DNA of 64,000 bases from Erigeron canadensis (lineage: Eukaryota > Streptophyta > Magnoliopsida > Asterales > Asteraceae): assembly GCF_010389155.1 (NCBI RefSeq), contig NC_057768.1, positions 25,429,966 to 25,493,965 on the forward strand. Direction: 5' to 3'. The translations under genes and the position numbers were made by a program. Positions 43,922 through 56,992 of the stretch are shown piece after piece. Under the pieces are notes generated by a model. The model saw nothing but the letters and a program-made list of their open reading frames with translations, was not told the origin of the DNA and searched no databases. How positions within the stretch are numbered: the first letter of the stretch is position 1; every line of letters begins with the position of its first letter.

Positions 43922-46900
43922 GATTTAAGCTATTAAGCTATACTTTTTAAATTATCATTAAGAATTTAGTAATATGTTTTTCTTCTAGTAATTCTAGTAA
44001 TTTGCCTTTTGTTGCCAATAAATGATCTACATCTAGAACATGTATCATGTAGTCGTCTTGTTACAACAGAACTCAAAGACATACAATTTGATCCTTAATG
44101 TAGAGTGACAATTCCACTACATTTCTCTCCAAAAAAGTTAAAAGTCACAAGAAAAATTACAATTGGCTAGATATATAAATCAAAGAGGATAATTTGACTA
44201 TGCCTTATGTGTTGAATGTTCTTCTTAACATCCAAAAAGTAAAACAGTTATATTCATTTGAAGGTGTTTCTGTGATTTTTAGAAATGGATTATCAACACC
44301 ATGGTGGTTTTAATTTTTGTTTAATCTAATTGACTAATCCAAAAGAGGTAGAATGTGTCGTTCCAAAAGAGGAAGAAAAAGAAAATTAGGATGTAGAATT
44401 TGGTTTAAGGGTGGGGTAGGTCTCGAACTCCGGGTGATTTACAATTACTTGAATTTATATGACTCAATTTTTTTTTGGTTTTGCTAAATGAAACCCTAAG
44501 GGTTTTTGTTAAAGTGTATTAATTAGTTGTACGTTTACCATAAAACCCATCTTATTTGTACTCACCGGCTATTGGCAAAGAAGAAGGTATACACTAAGGT
44601 AGTTTTTATACTTAAAAGAGGATATTGTTTATTAAAACAAAAAGTTAAAATTTGGAACATATATTCAAGGTGTAGTTAATATAATGTTAAGATTTATGAG
44701 TTTCGATGTTATCTTTTAATGAATTAAATCTCTTTTTTACACTTAATTTGTTTTATTTATTTGTTTTATTTTTGTATATTCATATAGTTTTGAAAACTTC
44801 CATATAATCATCGTAAGAAGAAAAGGAAATGAACTTTATGTAATGTTGAATAAAAAAGATAATGAAATATCATTAGGTATAGACGTGATTTTTTAGTTAA
44901 AGAAAAAATATCATTTTATCTAATGAGAAGCTCTTAGATTTCTATAATATATTTAATTATTTATTAATTAATTAATATATATATAAGTTCATTTTTTTTA
45001 AATATATAGTTTATTTTTGAAAAAAATATGGAGTTGACACATAGGATAAAATCCTATGTGGTATTTTTTCAATATAGTTTTAGATTGCAAGAGGGCTTTA
45101 AAAAGTTTGGTTAACTACTTTTTTTTATAAGAGTTATATAGATATAGATATATGTAGAATGTGATATAGTGATTCCACTTGATTAGTTAGTGCTTAAAAT
45201 ATAACCATATCACATTTTAATTTAAATATTGTAACATTGTTAGTCATAATTTTTCAAAATTTTGGCTTATATATTTGAGTTCGTTAAAATATATAGACTC
45301 TTTTTTCCAACCCAGTCTACATATTTAAATTTCCAGAACCGCCACTGAATAATAATATTCATTTACAATATTCTTCAATATCTTACATGGCAAGGCATTT
45401 TGGAGTCACAAGTAGAACACTGAATCCTATTAACCAACTAGATATATACTCGGTCGTTGACCGGGTTAGAAACAGTACATGTTGAACTTTACATACAAAG
45501 ATAAATAAATTGACAAAAGTCTAAATATCCAACTTTTTTTAGCAAGCAACGTTAAACCTTTCAACCCTAAACCCGTCCACTATCCTGCCAGCCTGATTAA
45601 GTTAGGTTGGTGAGTTAGTTTCGGGTTATCTGGTTAGTAGATTCGGGTTAGTTTTTCTACCCAAAAGTTATCAAGCTGGGTATTTTCAACTTACCAACCT
45701 GAACCTGACCTTATTGACACCCCTATACAAATAAAAGACATAAATAGTATTATAAAAAATATCAAAACTTAGATGGGCACGTATGTTATTAGTATTAGTT
45801 TAATAACAATTATTTTAAACAAATACGTATAAGATCATGACAAATTAAATTTTATTGCATTTGTCAGGTGTCGGGTTTGCACGGCTTTGGCCGGGTTTTG
45901 ACCCCTGCTCATGCCTAACACTGCTGCCATCCGTCACGACGCCACTGTTGTCACCCATCACCAATGCCACATTGCACTCACTTGAAATATATTTACTTTT
46001 AATTTAAAATTACAAATTTAATACCTCATTTTATGAAGCCTTCCTTTCTTTCTATATATTTCGATCAAAAATCTCACACAACAATATTTATCTGCACTTG
46101 ATATAAAGATTTTTAGATGTGAGCGCTTTCTTAAATTCTTTCATTTTTCCTGGTTTCAAGTCTCACCATTTTAATTTCATTAGCTACATAAAATATTTAA
46201 ATTTAAATTAAAAATAATAAAAACATGACATAATTAAAAAAGTGCATATATATAACATTAAAAAGTAACATTTTTAACAAAGTTTGACTTTAATTTCAAG
46301 GACTCGAATTGTTTTGTGTATTATTTTAAATGGCGTAGATCAAAACTTGAATTTATTTTTTTCTCTTTGTAGCATGGGCAATATGTATATTCTAGATTAT
46401 ACCCGGTCGATAACCAGGTTACCAAATAAACTTACAAAATAAACTTATACAATACATGTATCACTCACTACAAAAATATACGTCTTATAGTATATGAAAA
46501 TACATATTTTATATGAAATCCGTCATAATGTTAAGATAACAAACCTTCTACCTTTTTTGGTATAACATATATGGAGTCGGCTTGATATATATTAAGATTT
46601 TCAATATCGACCTTACTAAATAGGGTTGTGAAATCTCGACTCGGTAACCGACAAGTTGATATTTTAGGGTCAGGGGGTCGGGTTCACTTTTTGGGTTAAT
46701 AGCTCAACCAACCTACCTAAAATATTTTAAATTTAAATAAAAAATTTTAATAGGTGGATCTACCAACTTATTTGATCAGACAACCCATAACCCATTTTAC
46801 TTAAAACTAATCCGTCAACCACCAATCATGTCACCTAAAATCAACCCACCAAACCATTTAATCCGCCCGCTAACCTGATTATTTTTTTTTGTTTGTGGTT

Positions 46901-47662
46901 AAGTTTAGGTTGACGGATTGACAGGTTTGGGTTGAGATTTTCAAATCAATTTTTGATATTAAGCCATAACCACGTCGATGATATAGTTATTAAGGATTTT
47001 TCTAATTGAAAATTTTAATACTAATTTGTTAACTCTTTGTTCAAAATAAAGTTTATCTTAATTGTGACACCTTACGATTATATTTATTTTTTAAGTCACA
47101 TATTAAGTTGAAAATAAAATAAAATATTGTATATATGAGTATCAATTTATATACAACATGGATTTCCATGTTCCCCTTGCATGCATAAGCTTGAAAGTTT
47201 TACTTTTAAAAGTAAAATTGTATTAAATTAATGTAAAAAATATATATATATATTCACATCCGTAGTTTGTAGTAATGGATTGGAATCTGTAAAGCGTTTT
47301 GGAAGTTTAGTTAAATAGCATAAAGTAATTATCATAATTATATAAGTAGTCAAACATTAAAAACTTACCATATATAAAATAGTGAATTTTGACTTTTAAT
47401 TTAGATGGTTAAGATTTATTTCTTGATCTATTTCAATGGCTAAGATCATCCTACAACTATATTTTTTTCTCTTAATTGTGGTAGCCATTAATATATATAA
47501 CTTGAAGATAAGAGTAGTATACTAAGGTGGATGATTTTCTCGAAAGTTTTGTGGAGAATATTTTTAGTCATAAGCATTTGAACTTCTAAAAACAAACTCG
47601 TCTGCACACAAGCTAGCAAATTAGATAATATTTTAGTCATTGGCAATATATCTATCTATCTA
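43922..47662. other. Intergenic AT-rich DNA with Helitron edges
   Basis: No gene supported. Contains minus-strand Helitron-like edges at 45438 and near 46394 (CTAGATTATACCCGGTCGAT) and a CCACCA/GTCACC-rich stretch at 45925-45975 like other Helitron interiors here. Confidence 0.45.
45438..45463 (-). mobile_element. Minus-strand Helitron-like 3' terminus
   Basis: Reverse complement: CGGTC-AAC-GACCG hairpin, AGTATATAT spacer, then CTAG followed by T. The other end is not located. Confidence 0.45.
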
Positions 47663-49063
47663 TCTATACAACTAATAAAACAATAAGAATCCTAGCTTTA
47701 TAAAGCCATCCAACTCAACTTAAAAATATTTTTAGACTTTGCCACGTAGGAATTTTCTTACGTGTCGCCTCCATATTTTTTTTGAATATTTATGTACAAT
47801 ATAATAAAATAATAATATAAATATATTTTATATAATAAAATAAAATATATTATTATCAAAGAAAATCTAGACAAAGATATTATTGTATCTTACGAAACTT
47901 GACAGTGTATACTCAATTATATTTATTGATATAGTATGTTAAATAACCTAAACCTAAATATATAAAATCCTTCAAAATCAAAAGAAGCCAAATCAAATGG
48001 TTTGTAATACCAGCCGTAAAAAAAAGTCTACATAGGAGGATTGTTAATGTTAACATAATATATTATATAATATTATATAATATAATAACAAGTTTTAGAA
48101 GCATGTACGTATTCTTTTTCGTGATTTCACCTCTTTTAATGGATGATTTTATGAATTTGTAACACATACATCTTCATGGTAATACAATAATTTTTTTGCT
48201 TTTGTTTTAGTTTTTGTAACCAGAATGACATTAGTTTTCATCTTAAAGTTTGGTTGTGTTAACAAATATTTATTTTTGTTTTCTGTAAGATTTACTTTAG
48301 ATTTTCATTCTCTATTTGAGTTAATTACTTCATGATATAGGAGAGTACATTCACTTTTAAGTTCCATATGATTATTTTGGTCCTCATTTTTAAAGTGAAA
48401 CTTTAAATGTATGTTTTCATTCCCTAGCAAAGTGCACCTTTTGTTATATTATTTAAACAAATGTTAGTATTAGTTAATAATGTGGCAAGGGTGATGCACC
48501 ATTTTGTAGTAAATTAAGAGTAGTCTAGATCGGGGCCAATTTAGATCCATGAAACACACGAAAAGAAAATATATATCACCGTTTAGATCAAAGCATCGAG
48601 AAAAAACAAGAGCCTGATAATTATATTATATCTAAAATTTTTCATTACGAATAATTTATTTTTATTTTTTTATATTTTAAATGGTTTTTTCTGTTATTTA
48701 TTTATAATTTTCTGACAATGTTTATGTGTTCCTTTAATTCTTTTTATCCAAATAGTTTAAAATGTGACAACGGCATTCTTAAGTGATGATATTTTTGGAT
48801 TTTACAACCTTCTATAAAAATGTTATGTGTTTAAGGTGAATTTGAGTTTTTAAGATTCTTGCAACATGATAATATTTTTTTTTCATTTTTAATTCAAAAT
48901 AACTTTTTTGTTAATAATATGTTTTTTTTAATATATTATAATTAATCTAAAATGTCATGAGTTTTTATTGTATCATAAATATAATATGTGTTTTAAGAGG
49001 TAATCATGAATTTTTATTGTATCTTGAACTACAACAGCCGCACATCGTGCGAGTAAAAAAACT
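47663..49063 (+). mobile_element. Helitron-like element A of a tandem pair
   Basis: 5' TCTATACAACTAATAAAACA with GAATCCTAGC, and 3' GCCGCACATCGTGCGAG then a short A-run. Both edges resemble those of the next element (49064-50130), so the two are copies of one family. The expected CTAG end is degraded. AT-rich interior without ORFs. Confidence 0.5.
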
Positions 49064-50130
49064 TATATATATATATTATATTAAAACACTAGGAATCATA
49101 GCCTTTTAAAGCCTTCTTTCAAGCTAAGCTAACTTTAAACGTTGACACATATAATTTATCCTACGTGACATTTTCACACTTTTTTATAATATTTATTTTT
49201 AACCTCTATATCTCCTCAAACTAATCTAACTTATTTTATTAATTAATATAAAATGTTAAATCAAAACTATATAAACAAAATTAAAAATAAAAAATCAAAA
49301 CCCATATAGTACAATAAAAAGACGTCCACGTCTACTATTTTGGCAATGATATTTTACAAACATAATATTATTTAAAATATATAAAATTTTGAAGACTCAT
49401 ATCAATTTTAGAATTTATTTAAAAATATTATTAGATTATATAAGATAAAACAATCATGTTGTTTCTCTCTTTCGTTCTCTTGGCCAAAACACATAAAATA
49501 AAGCAATTAAAATTGGTTGTTATTTAGGCATAAAACAAAGTCTATTATATAATGATAATAATAGTTATTTAGAGTTTTACAAATGATTTTCTTGATTGAC
49601 ATAGATAAAAATACTTTATTTCTTAGTTGTGTTTAGGATTATTTTTTTTCAGTCATTACATAAGGTATTTTCTTTATCTCTTAAACATAACTGAAAACAA
49701 AAACTATATGATTTTCTCTTATTTATCTTATTGTTTTTTTACCTTTTTGTATTGTATTTATGTATATCTTATATGACTATATTGTTGTCAAGCTTAGTTT
49801 TTTGCTTTGTAGATATATATTATTAGTAAGTTTGATGAATAGATAGCATGCTACATTATCGATTTACATTTAATTTATTTTTACACAAATGGTGTTGTTG
49901 ATGATATCAAAATATCTTAGGGTAAATGTTCTCAAAAGAAGTGTTTAATAATTACGGTAGGTTGAGTGATTGTAATATTGACATGTCATAAAAGTCAAAA
50001 GGTGACCAGAATTTAACCATGAACTATAACATAATCAATTTTCACATAATAAACTTATAGAATACCTATTTACTAATGTATAAAATAACCTTTTTAACTA
50101 GCCGCGCATCGCGCGAGATAAAATACCTAG
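49064..50130 (+). mobile_element. Helitron-like element B of a tandem pair
   Basis: 5' TATATTATATTAAAACACTA then GGAATCATAGCC. 3' hairpin-like GCCGCGCATCGCGCGAG at 50101-50117, spacer, CTAG at 50127-50130 followed by T. It abuts element A in the same orientation. Confidence 0.55.
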
Positions 50131-51619
50131 TTATATATATAAGCATTTTAACTTCTACACTTACATGTGCATGACATCGAAGGCATTGGCATATGGCATG
50201 TGTGTATCTAATGAAAAGGTGGCTTTGATATGTTTTAAACGGCCAATAAATTGATGCTATATATATAAAATTAACTAGAGTATTATATATAATAATGTTG
50301 TCAAATCAATAGTTAAATTCCGCCTTTTTGACACACTCGTTTCCAAGAGCAGGGGATCGAATAGTAGTAATACAAATAATCTATTACTTCACTTTAATAC
50401 AAGTTTGGTATTTCATGATTGCAAATATTTAGGACCTTAGAATGTGGTGAGTCTTAGGGAAAACCATCAATTTAGGCTTTTGTATACCACACGAAACAAC
50501 TTTTCATTCATTCATGTGTTTTTATTATATTTTATGTTATCTAAAAAGTCGAATATTGTTTTATATCTTCAATTAAAATTGTAGTTTACATCTGTCCTCA
50601 TATAGTCATATTTATTATGTCTAATTAACATGTGTAATGAATCTCATATGGTAAGATGAATAAGTATATATCAATCTTGAAAATGTTTTATACTCCCATA
50701 AATTGTGAATACCGACTAATTATCATGTATAGGAGATTTTGTTTTAATGGGAATTGGGAATAATGAAGAAAGTAGATGTCTCACAAATATAATTTTCTAA
50801 TGTTACTAAAAGAGATTTCCAACTATATAAAGTGATGAAATCGCTTCTTTATGAAGATTTTAGACAGCAGTAGTACATCTCATCAAGTAACACTTATTTG
50901 TAAGTCATATAGGTGAGAAAAAGTGTGGTAAAAACATTTAGCTACTTCATGTTCTTCTTGATAATATTTTCCAAAGCAGGTATAGTACTTTTTAAGAAGC
51001 CATCTCCCTGACAAAAAAAAAAAATATAACACGTTCGTTGTGCTTCTTCAAAATTAAGTCAACTTAGTTTTAATTTGATATTGGTTTGTTCAATTTACGA
51101 ACTGTAATATTTATTCCAAAATAGTGCAGTTTTTGTATGTGTTAATGTGTTATAGGTCTTAGGAAACTAGTGTACCAATCATTTTAATGACAAGCGTAAT
51201 TCATGAACTTGTTTACCATTTTTAATGAAATAGTATTACTTCACCTTTTTATTTTATTTTATGCTATCTTAAAACGTTAGAGTACGTACTATCCTCCTGT
51301 CACACCGTGTTTATGTGCGGCCTTGATAGCCCTTTGGGTCCTCTTGGTTGTCGTTTTGACGTAACAAAAAAACGTTATGCTACGCGCAAGCATGATTCCT
51401 GGTTCCGTCCTACCTATTAGTTAATTGTATAATCTCACATATAACTAAAAAAAGTGTGGCCCTTGGATAGATGTAAATAAACTAAAGAAATTAAGCAGAT
51501 TGCCTAAACTCTGAATCAAGCGAGCTGAGAAGCAGCAGCTAGACGTGTTGGTTCACTTTAAGACAAATTGGTTAAACTTAAAGAATCTTTTTATAAAGAA
51601 GTTTTAAGTGAAGTAGTAC
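50131..51619. other. Intergenic DNA
   Basis: No gene or terminal-repeat pair recognised on either strand. Confidence 0.45.
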
Positions 51620-52762
51620 ACATTGTATTGTATTGTAATCTCATTAAAGGCGAGCCCATTGAACAGTGTCACGTGCCACGTGGCGCTGTTCTATTGTTCC
51701 ACCTGTACTCCGTGCGCGTTTCTTCCAGATTTTGTTATATCGGATTCCGTTAAGGTTATTTTTCGTTCGGTTTTTCTTGGTTTCCTACATAGTTTTTTTT
51801 GCTTTTGTGTTTTCTTTCTATTGGTCCACCTATACCCTACGTTTTTTCGGATTTTGCCATATTGGATCCCATTAATTAAGGTTATTTTTCTTTCGGTTTT
51901 TGTTGGTTTATTACATAGTTTTTTTGAATTTTGTGCTTTCTTTCTATTGGTTCATCGTATACCCCACATCACTATTTAGATTTTGCCATTTTGGATCCCG
52001 TTTGGGGTTTTTTCTTGGTGTTCATCATAGTTTTTTTGTTTTTGTGTTCTCAATTAATATATGGGAAACTTTTACTCAACATTTTATTTTTCCTTTGTTA
52101 TTTCTATTTTCTTTAAGGTTATTTATCTTTCGGTTTTTCTTGATTTTTTGATACCTTGTTTTTTGCTTATATGATCTCTTTTATTGGTTCATCATATATC
52201 CCGCATCACTATTTAGATTCTGACATTACGGATCCCGTTTGAAGTTTTTTCTTTTGGTTTTTTTTGACATGGTTATCAATAGTAACCATGCTTATTAAAA
52301 CTTGACACGTGTCATCGGTTATAAAGTGACACATCGCACCTTTCTTATAGTTTCGATTTTGCCACATTGCATCCTGTTCGGATTTTGTCACGTCTTTTTT
52401 TTTTATATTTTTTTAGTTTTGTTTTTCCTTTTCGAATTTTTTATTACGAGTTAGTTCTTTTGTTTTTTATCATACTTTTTATTTGTCATTCAATCTTATT
52501 GTGATACACCCCATACCACTACTTGCATTTTGTTATATCGCATCCGCTTCTGAATTAATATATTGATATTTTTGTCATATCATATCCCGTTCGGGTTTCT
52601 ATTACAGGTTACGTTTTGGTGTTTGCATACTTTTAAACAAACATATTAATGACAAAATTATTTTTAATTAAGCGGACAAAATTTCACGGCATATATACTA
52701 AAATAACGAACCGTTTCAACAAGGGAATTGAGATCCCGTAACACGGGTCCAAAATTTTCTAG
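51620..52762 (+). mobile_element. Helitron-like element with internal degenerate tandem repeats
   Basis: The 3' end has CCCGT-AAC-ACGGG (52735-52747), a spacer TCCAAAATTTT and CTAG (52759-52762) followed by T. About 51725-52620 consists of T-rich units built on a GATTTTGCCATATTGGATCC-like motif, seen at about 51727, 51852, 51978, 52213, 52355, 52528 and 52573. The 5' end is a guess. The overlapping short ORFs arise from the repeats and are not genes. Confidence 0.5.
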
Positions 52763-52950
52763 TAAGAAATATAACCAGTTTGAGACAGTGTACGTGTGTT
52801 TGTGTGTTGATCGATCAATAGACTATTAATGATCTTATTAGAGTGAGCTACAAGAGATTTTTGGATTATAAATCTCGATTGTATCGCTTATTTGTGCACC
52901 TACAAATAGAATGTATCAATTAATTAATGTAGTATATTTATTTTTATATG

Positions 52951-54315
52951 GGGTTAAATAACTGGATGAACAATGTACTTTTCTTTATTTACATGGTTGT
53001 CTATTGAATTGGATTATTGATGTGTATCACTCATATACTTTTCAATTTTTTACATGATTGACCAACTGTTGACCTGATGACCTGCTGTAACAGGTTAATC
53101 TTTATTTACATGGTTGCCCATTGCACTAGATGACCAATGTACTTTCCCTCATTTATATGGTTGCCCATTGAACTGAATTATTAATATACATCACCCACAT
53201 ACTAGTCTAATTTTTACATGGTTGACCAAATATTGACCTGATAACCTACAATAACAAGTTAATCTTTATTTTTATTTTTTATTTTTTCAAAAATTTATTA
53301 ATTTTTACTTCATCCTCTTCATTAATTTTCAATAAAAACTTATTATATAACTATATTATAATACCCCCTCCGTCCCATATTAAGTGTCTACGTTTGACTT
53401 TTTGAGTTTTTTGTTTTCAACTTTGACAGTTAATATTTTTGTTTATGTTATATAAAATTTGATACAACATATATGAATTGATTGAGTTTTAAATGTATTT
53501 TTCATTAATATAACTTTCATCAACTAACATATAACACAAACAAAAATATTTTCGGTCAAACTCGGAAGGAATAGACTTGACCAGTCAAAATAGGACAATT
53601 AAAATGGGACGGATGAAGTATTATATAATAACTGTACAAACATATAGTAGATATGTTTATATTTTTAATAATATCATAATAATATAATTGTACTAGCGAT
53701 ATAAATTAGTCTATCATCTTCAACCTTGGAAGTTTTAACAACCCAACAATCAACACAATCCGTTATGACTCATACTCTAGGATTTTACTTTTCCTTTTGA
53801 TCAATAATAACCCGCCTTAAAATATTTTAAAGTCCAGTGTCACCTAAAATTTTGAACTGACGACCCAGTATGACCAAGTTTACGGACGTTTGGGTCAATG
53901 TGAAACAAAAGAACATGGTTGCCGAAATTTTTACCGGAATTTTCGTCCGGAAAATGAAGATAATGAATATAATTTCTGAAAAAATAAAAAGTAAATATAG
54001 AGTTTAACCTGTTATTGTAAGTCATCAGGTCAACATTTGGTCAAGCAAGTAAAAAATAGAAAAGTATGTTGGAGATATATACTAATAATCCAGTTCAATG
54101 GGCAACCATGTAAATGAAGAAAAGTACATCAGTCATCCAGTTCAATAAGGAACCATGTAAATAAAGATTAACCTGTTATAGCATGTCATCAAGTCAGCAC
54201 TTGGTCGACCATGTAAAAAATTGAAAAGTATATGGGTGATACACATCAATAATCCAGTTTAATATACAACCATGTAAATAAGGGAAAATACATTGTTTAT
54301 TCAGTGACTTAACTC
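52951..54315. mobile_element. MULE-like element with ~320-bp terminal inverted repeats
   Basis: Outer ends GGGTTAAATAACTGGATGAA and the inverse of GAGTTAAGTCACTGAATAAA, flanked by a 9-bp duplication TTTTATATG (52942-52950) and TTTTATATA (54316-54324). Each arm (about 52951-53272 and 54001-54315) has two tandem units of about 164 bp that begin near CAATGTACTTTTC and include TTTACATGGTTGCCCATTG. The 9-bp duplication and long arms point to a Mutator-like superfamily. No transposase ORF. Confidence 0.75.
53364..53618. mobile_element. Stowaway MITE inside the MULE-like element
   Basis: 255 bp. Left end CCCCCTCCGTCCCATATTAA and right end TTAAAATGGGACGGATGAAG, with TA on both sides (53362-53363 and 53619-53620). 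CTCCCTCCGTCCCA-type ends are the Stowaway (Tc1/mariner) signature. Confidence 0.88.
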
Positions 54316-54324
54316 TTTTATATA

Positions 54325-56992
54325 TGATATAGATCTTTCGTTATACATATAAAGTGACATTGCTTAGAATGTGATAATCCATAAACCACTGATTTTTTGT
54401 TATTGTATATCGATCATTAAATACGTTTTAAGGTAATGTATATGCACTACAATTATATTACACATTTTTGATGGTTTACGATTATGAAGTAGAGTATAGA
54501 TCATCACCCCATACTTTGTTAGCAATAGTATAAATGTATAATATGACTAAAGCCAAAAAAGAAGCATATGTTGACATGTTACCAAATTTAGAATGAATCT
54601 TGCATCTAATTTTATCTCATGCATCCTATCGAAGGGACATAAATGTCTCCTTGATCAATTGTTCACCACATAAAATGAACAGTTGCACCACAAGTCACTG
54701 GTTCGTCTTATGCTTGTTACTAATTATGCCTTATATCACGTGGCTGCTTGAGGAAAATGTTTGTTACTTTGTGACTTTAATAATTTGTTCCCATTTTTGC
54801 GTTTTAATTATATGATTTTTATGTGAATGAGTGCACACAATCAGTTTATTTTCACATTTATTTACTTAATTAACTAAATTGGGCTTATAAACCCAATTGG
54901 TGAGATAAAGGTGGATGAGGGATGTGGCCAGTACTGATGACAATTGGCCCGCGGCGTTGTCACAGTACCCTCTCAATCTCCAATGTATGAAGAAGAAAAC
55001 AGTTAAGATAATATACACTAGTCTAAACAACTAAGATGATATATACTAGGTTAAACAAGACCATTGTAAATAAGTTCATTGAAGTTAATAATAATATGTT
55101 TGTCATCAAAAATATTCTAATAATGTATCTTTAATATAATGATTGATATTTCACAAGACATATGTTTGCATCATAAAGCTATGTAGACAAAGTAAGAAAA
55201 AGAGTAAAGGACGATATACAAGATTTACAAATCTTCACCACATTAACAAGTCAACATAGACAAGGACATATATAAGATATTTCAATCTCAATTCAATTTC
55301 TTATTAATTTATTATTTTCGTTTGCTGTAGTGATCGTCGTCATCGTTGTTAACAAGCATGTGCTCGAATGACCCCGGGTGGCCGGAAACAAACATGTTAT
55401 ATGTACAATTAAATTAGCATTGGTATTAGTAATTTATCACATCAAAATGATAGTATCATATCATCTCTTTCATAACAATAACTTCAAAAACTATATCTCA
55501 TAAGTCATAAGGCTGATAACAAACATAAAAGGAAAAAGTACGAGCAAAAGATAAACCACGTACAACACAACCATCCAACCTTATCCAATGTAAACACGTA
55601 AACCCATCTTGAAGATTTCATACCATAACGACGTACATCAGTACGTTTTTATGATGAATTTTATGTGTATATCGTCATCTCGAATAAATCTTAATTATCT
55701 TCACATTACTTATTACTTTTAAATTTCATAACCCATTATACCCAAAACATACTCATATATACTTATGGTGAGTTAATAAAAATTAATGGTATCATTATCA
55801 TTTATTTTTTTACGAATGATTTAATTACAAGTTAGGATGTCTTTTTGTGCACAATTTAGCGAAGTTATTAATATTTTTATATAACGATACAGTAGTTCAA
55901 TTATGCAGATGAGTTCAAGCTAGGCCAAAAGTATATATGTACCATCAAATTCCAACTGTCATGAGTCAGTTGAGATATAAATATGTGTAAACCCCTTGGA
56001 AAGGTCACGGGATCGATAGTCCATTGTTTCTTTGAGCCCCACAAAGCCACCCATCTATCCTACATAATGAGACAACTCTCTTATATTTCCTTTTGATTTC
56101 TTCCTATATTTCAACAAATCATGGGACCATTCTAATTCTCTATCACATTATAATAATGATTTTCAAATACTCTCAAATTAAATACGAATTACCCAATCGA
56201 AACCACACAAACATCATCCCCGACAATGTTTCCGGACATTAGTCAAAAAGTATATTTGACGTTGATTTTTAATCAAAGAAAACAAGATTATTTGGTGTGA
56301 CAACTTGAATATGAAATAAAGCTCTAAATGTTGAGTAACTAGACTCCATCTTTACTAGGGGACCAAGTTTCTCCTTGGGTGCTTTATCTCCAACGCTCCA
56401 AGGTTAATGGATTTCAAACTATGAAGTACGGGTTGTCAATATCACGACTTACTAAATAGAGCATTATCGCAACAACGGGGACCAATCTTTTTAGATTCGA
56501 ATCAACACACTTTTATAGGTTGTGTGTTGCAACATGGATCCTATATATTTAGCCATACGAAAGGTGATTGTCAAGTCCATTTCACTTTCTCACACAATCG
56601 GATGGAAATCTAGAGATGGATCTCTCGGTGACAACCTTAGCCGAGCCATCTCTATCCTATGTATGGTGTATCTAGCATAACTTAAGCTAATACACTAGAG
56701 ATTAGTGGATGTGAAAGGGCACATTGGATACATTATGTACCAAAAGACCATTGGCATTAACAATTAACTTGATAAAAAATGTTGTGTATCATGAAAGGGT
56801 GGCCCGAAACTCCATATGCAAGTTTTTGTAGGTATGCAGCTACAAAGCGCGATCTATCTTGTTTGGTATCAAAAGATCTCATTTATGTACTCCAATTAAG
56901 AAAGCTCAACTCTTATTCGGCACATTTTATTATTTTTATTATTACTTTAAAAACAAATTCTATTCATATTAATGTTTTGTGTATTTTTATAT
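54325..56992. other. Intergenic DNA
   Basis: No gene supported. A tRNA-like pair at about 55965-56023 (CAGTTGAGATATAAATATG, then GTCACGGGATCGATAGTCC) may be a SINE head. The stretch 56340-56780 has more balanced composition but no ORF or recognised ends. Confidence 0.4.

Noticed and set aside
51568..52151. Cluster of overlapping hydrophobic ORFs
   Set aside because: Produced by T-rich tandem repeats (Phe/Leu/Ser runs in every frame), not membrane proteins.
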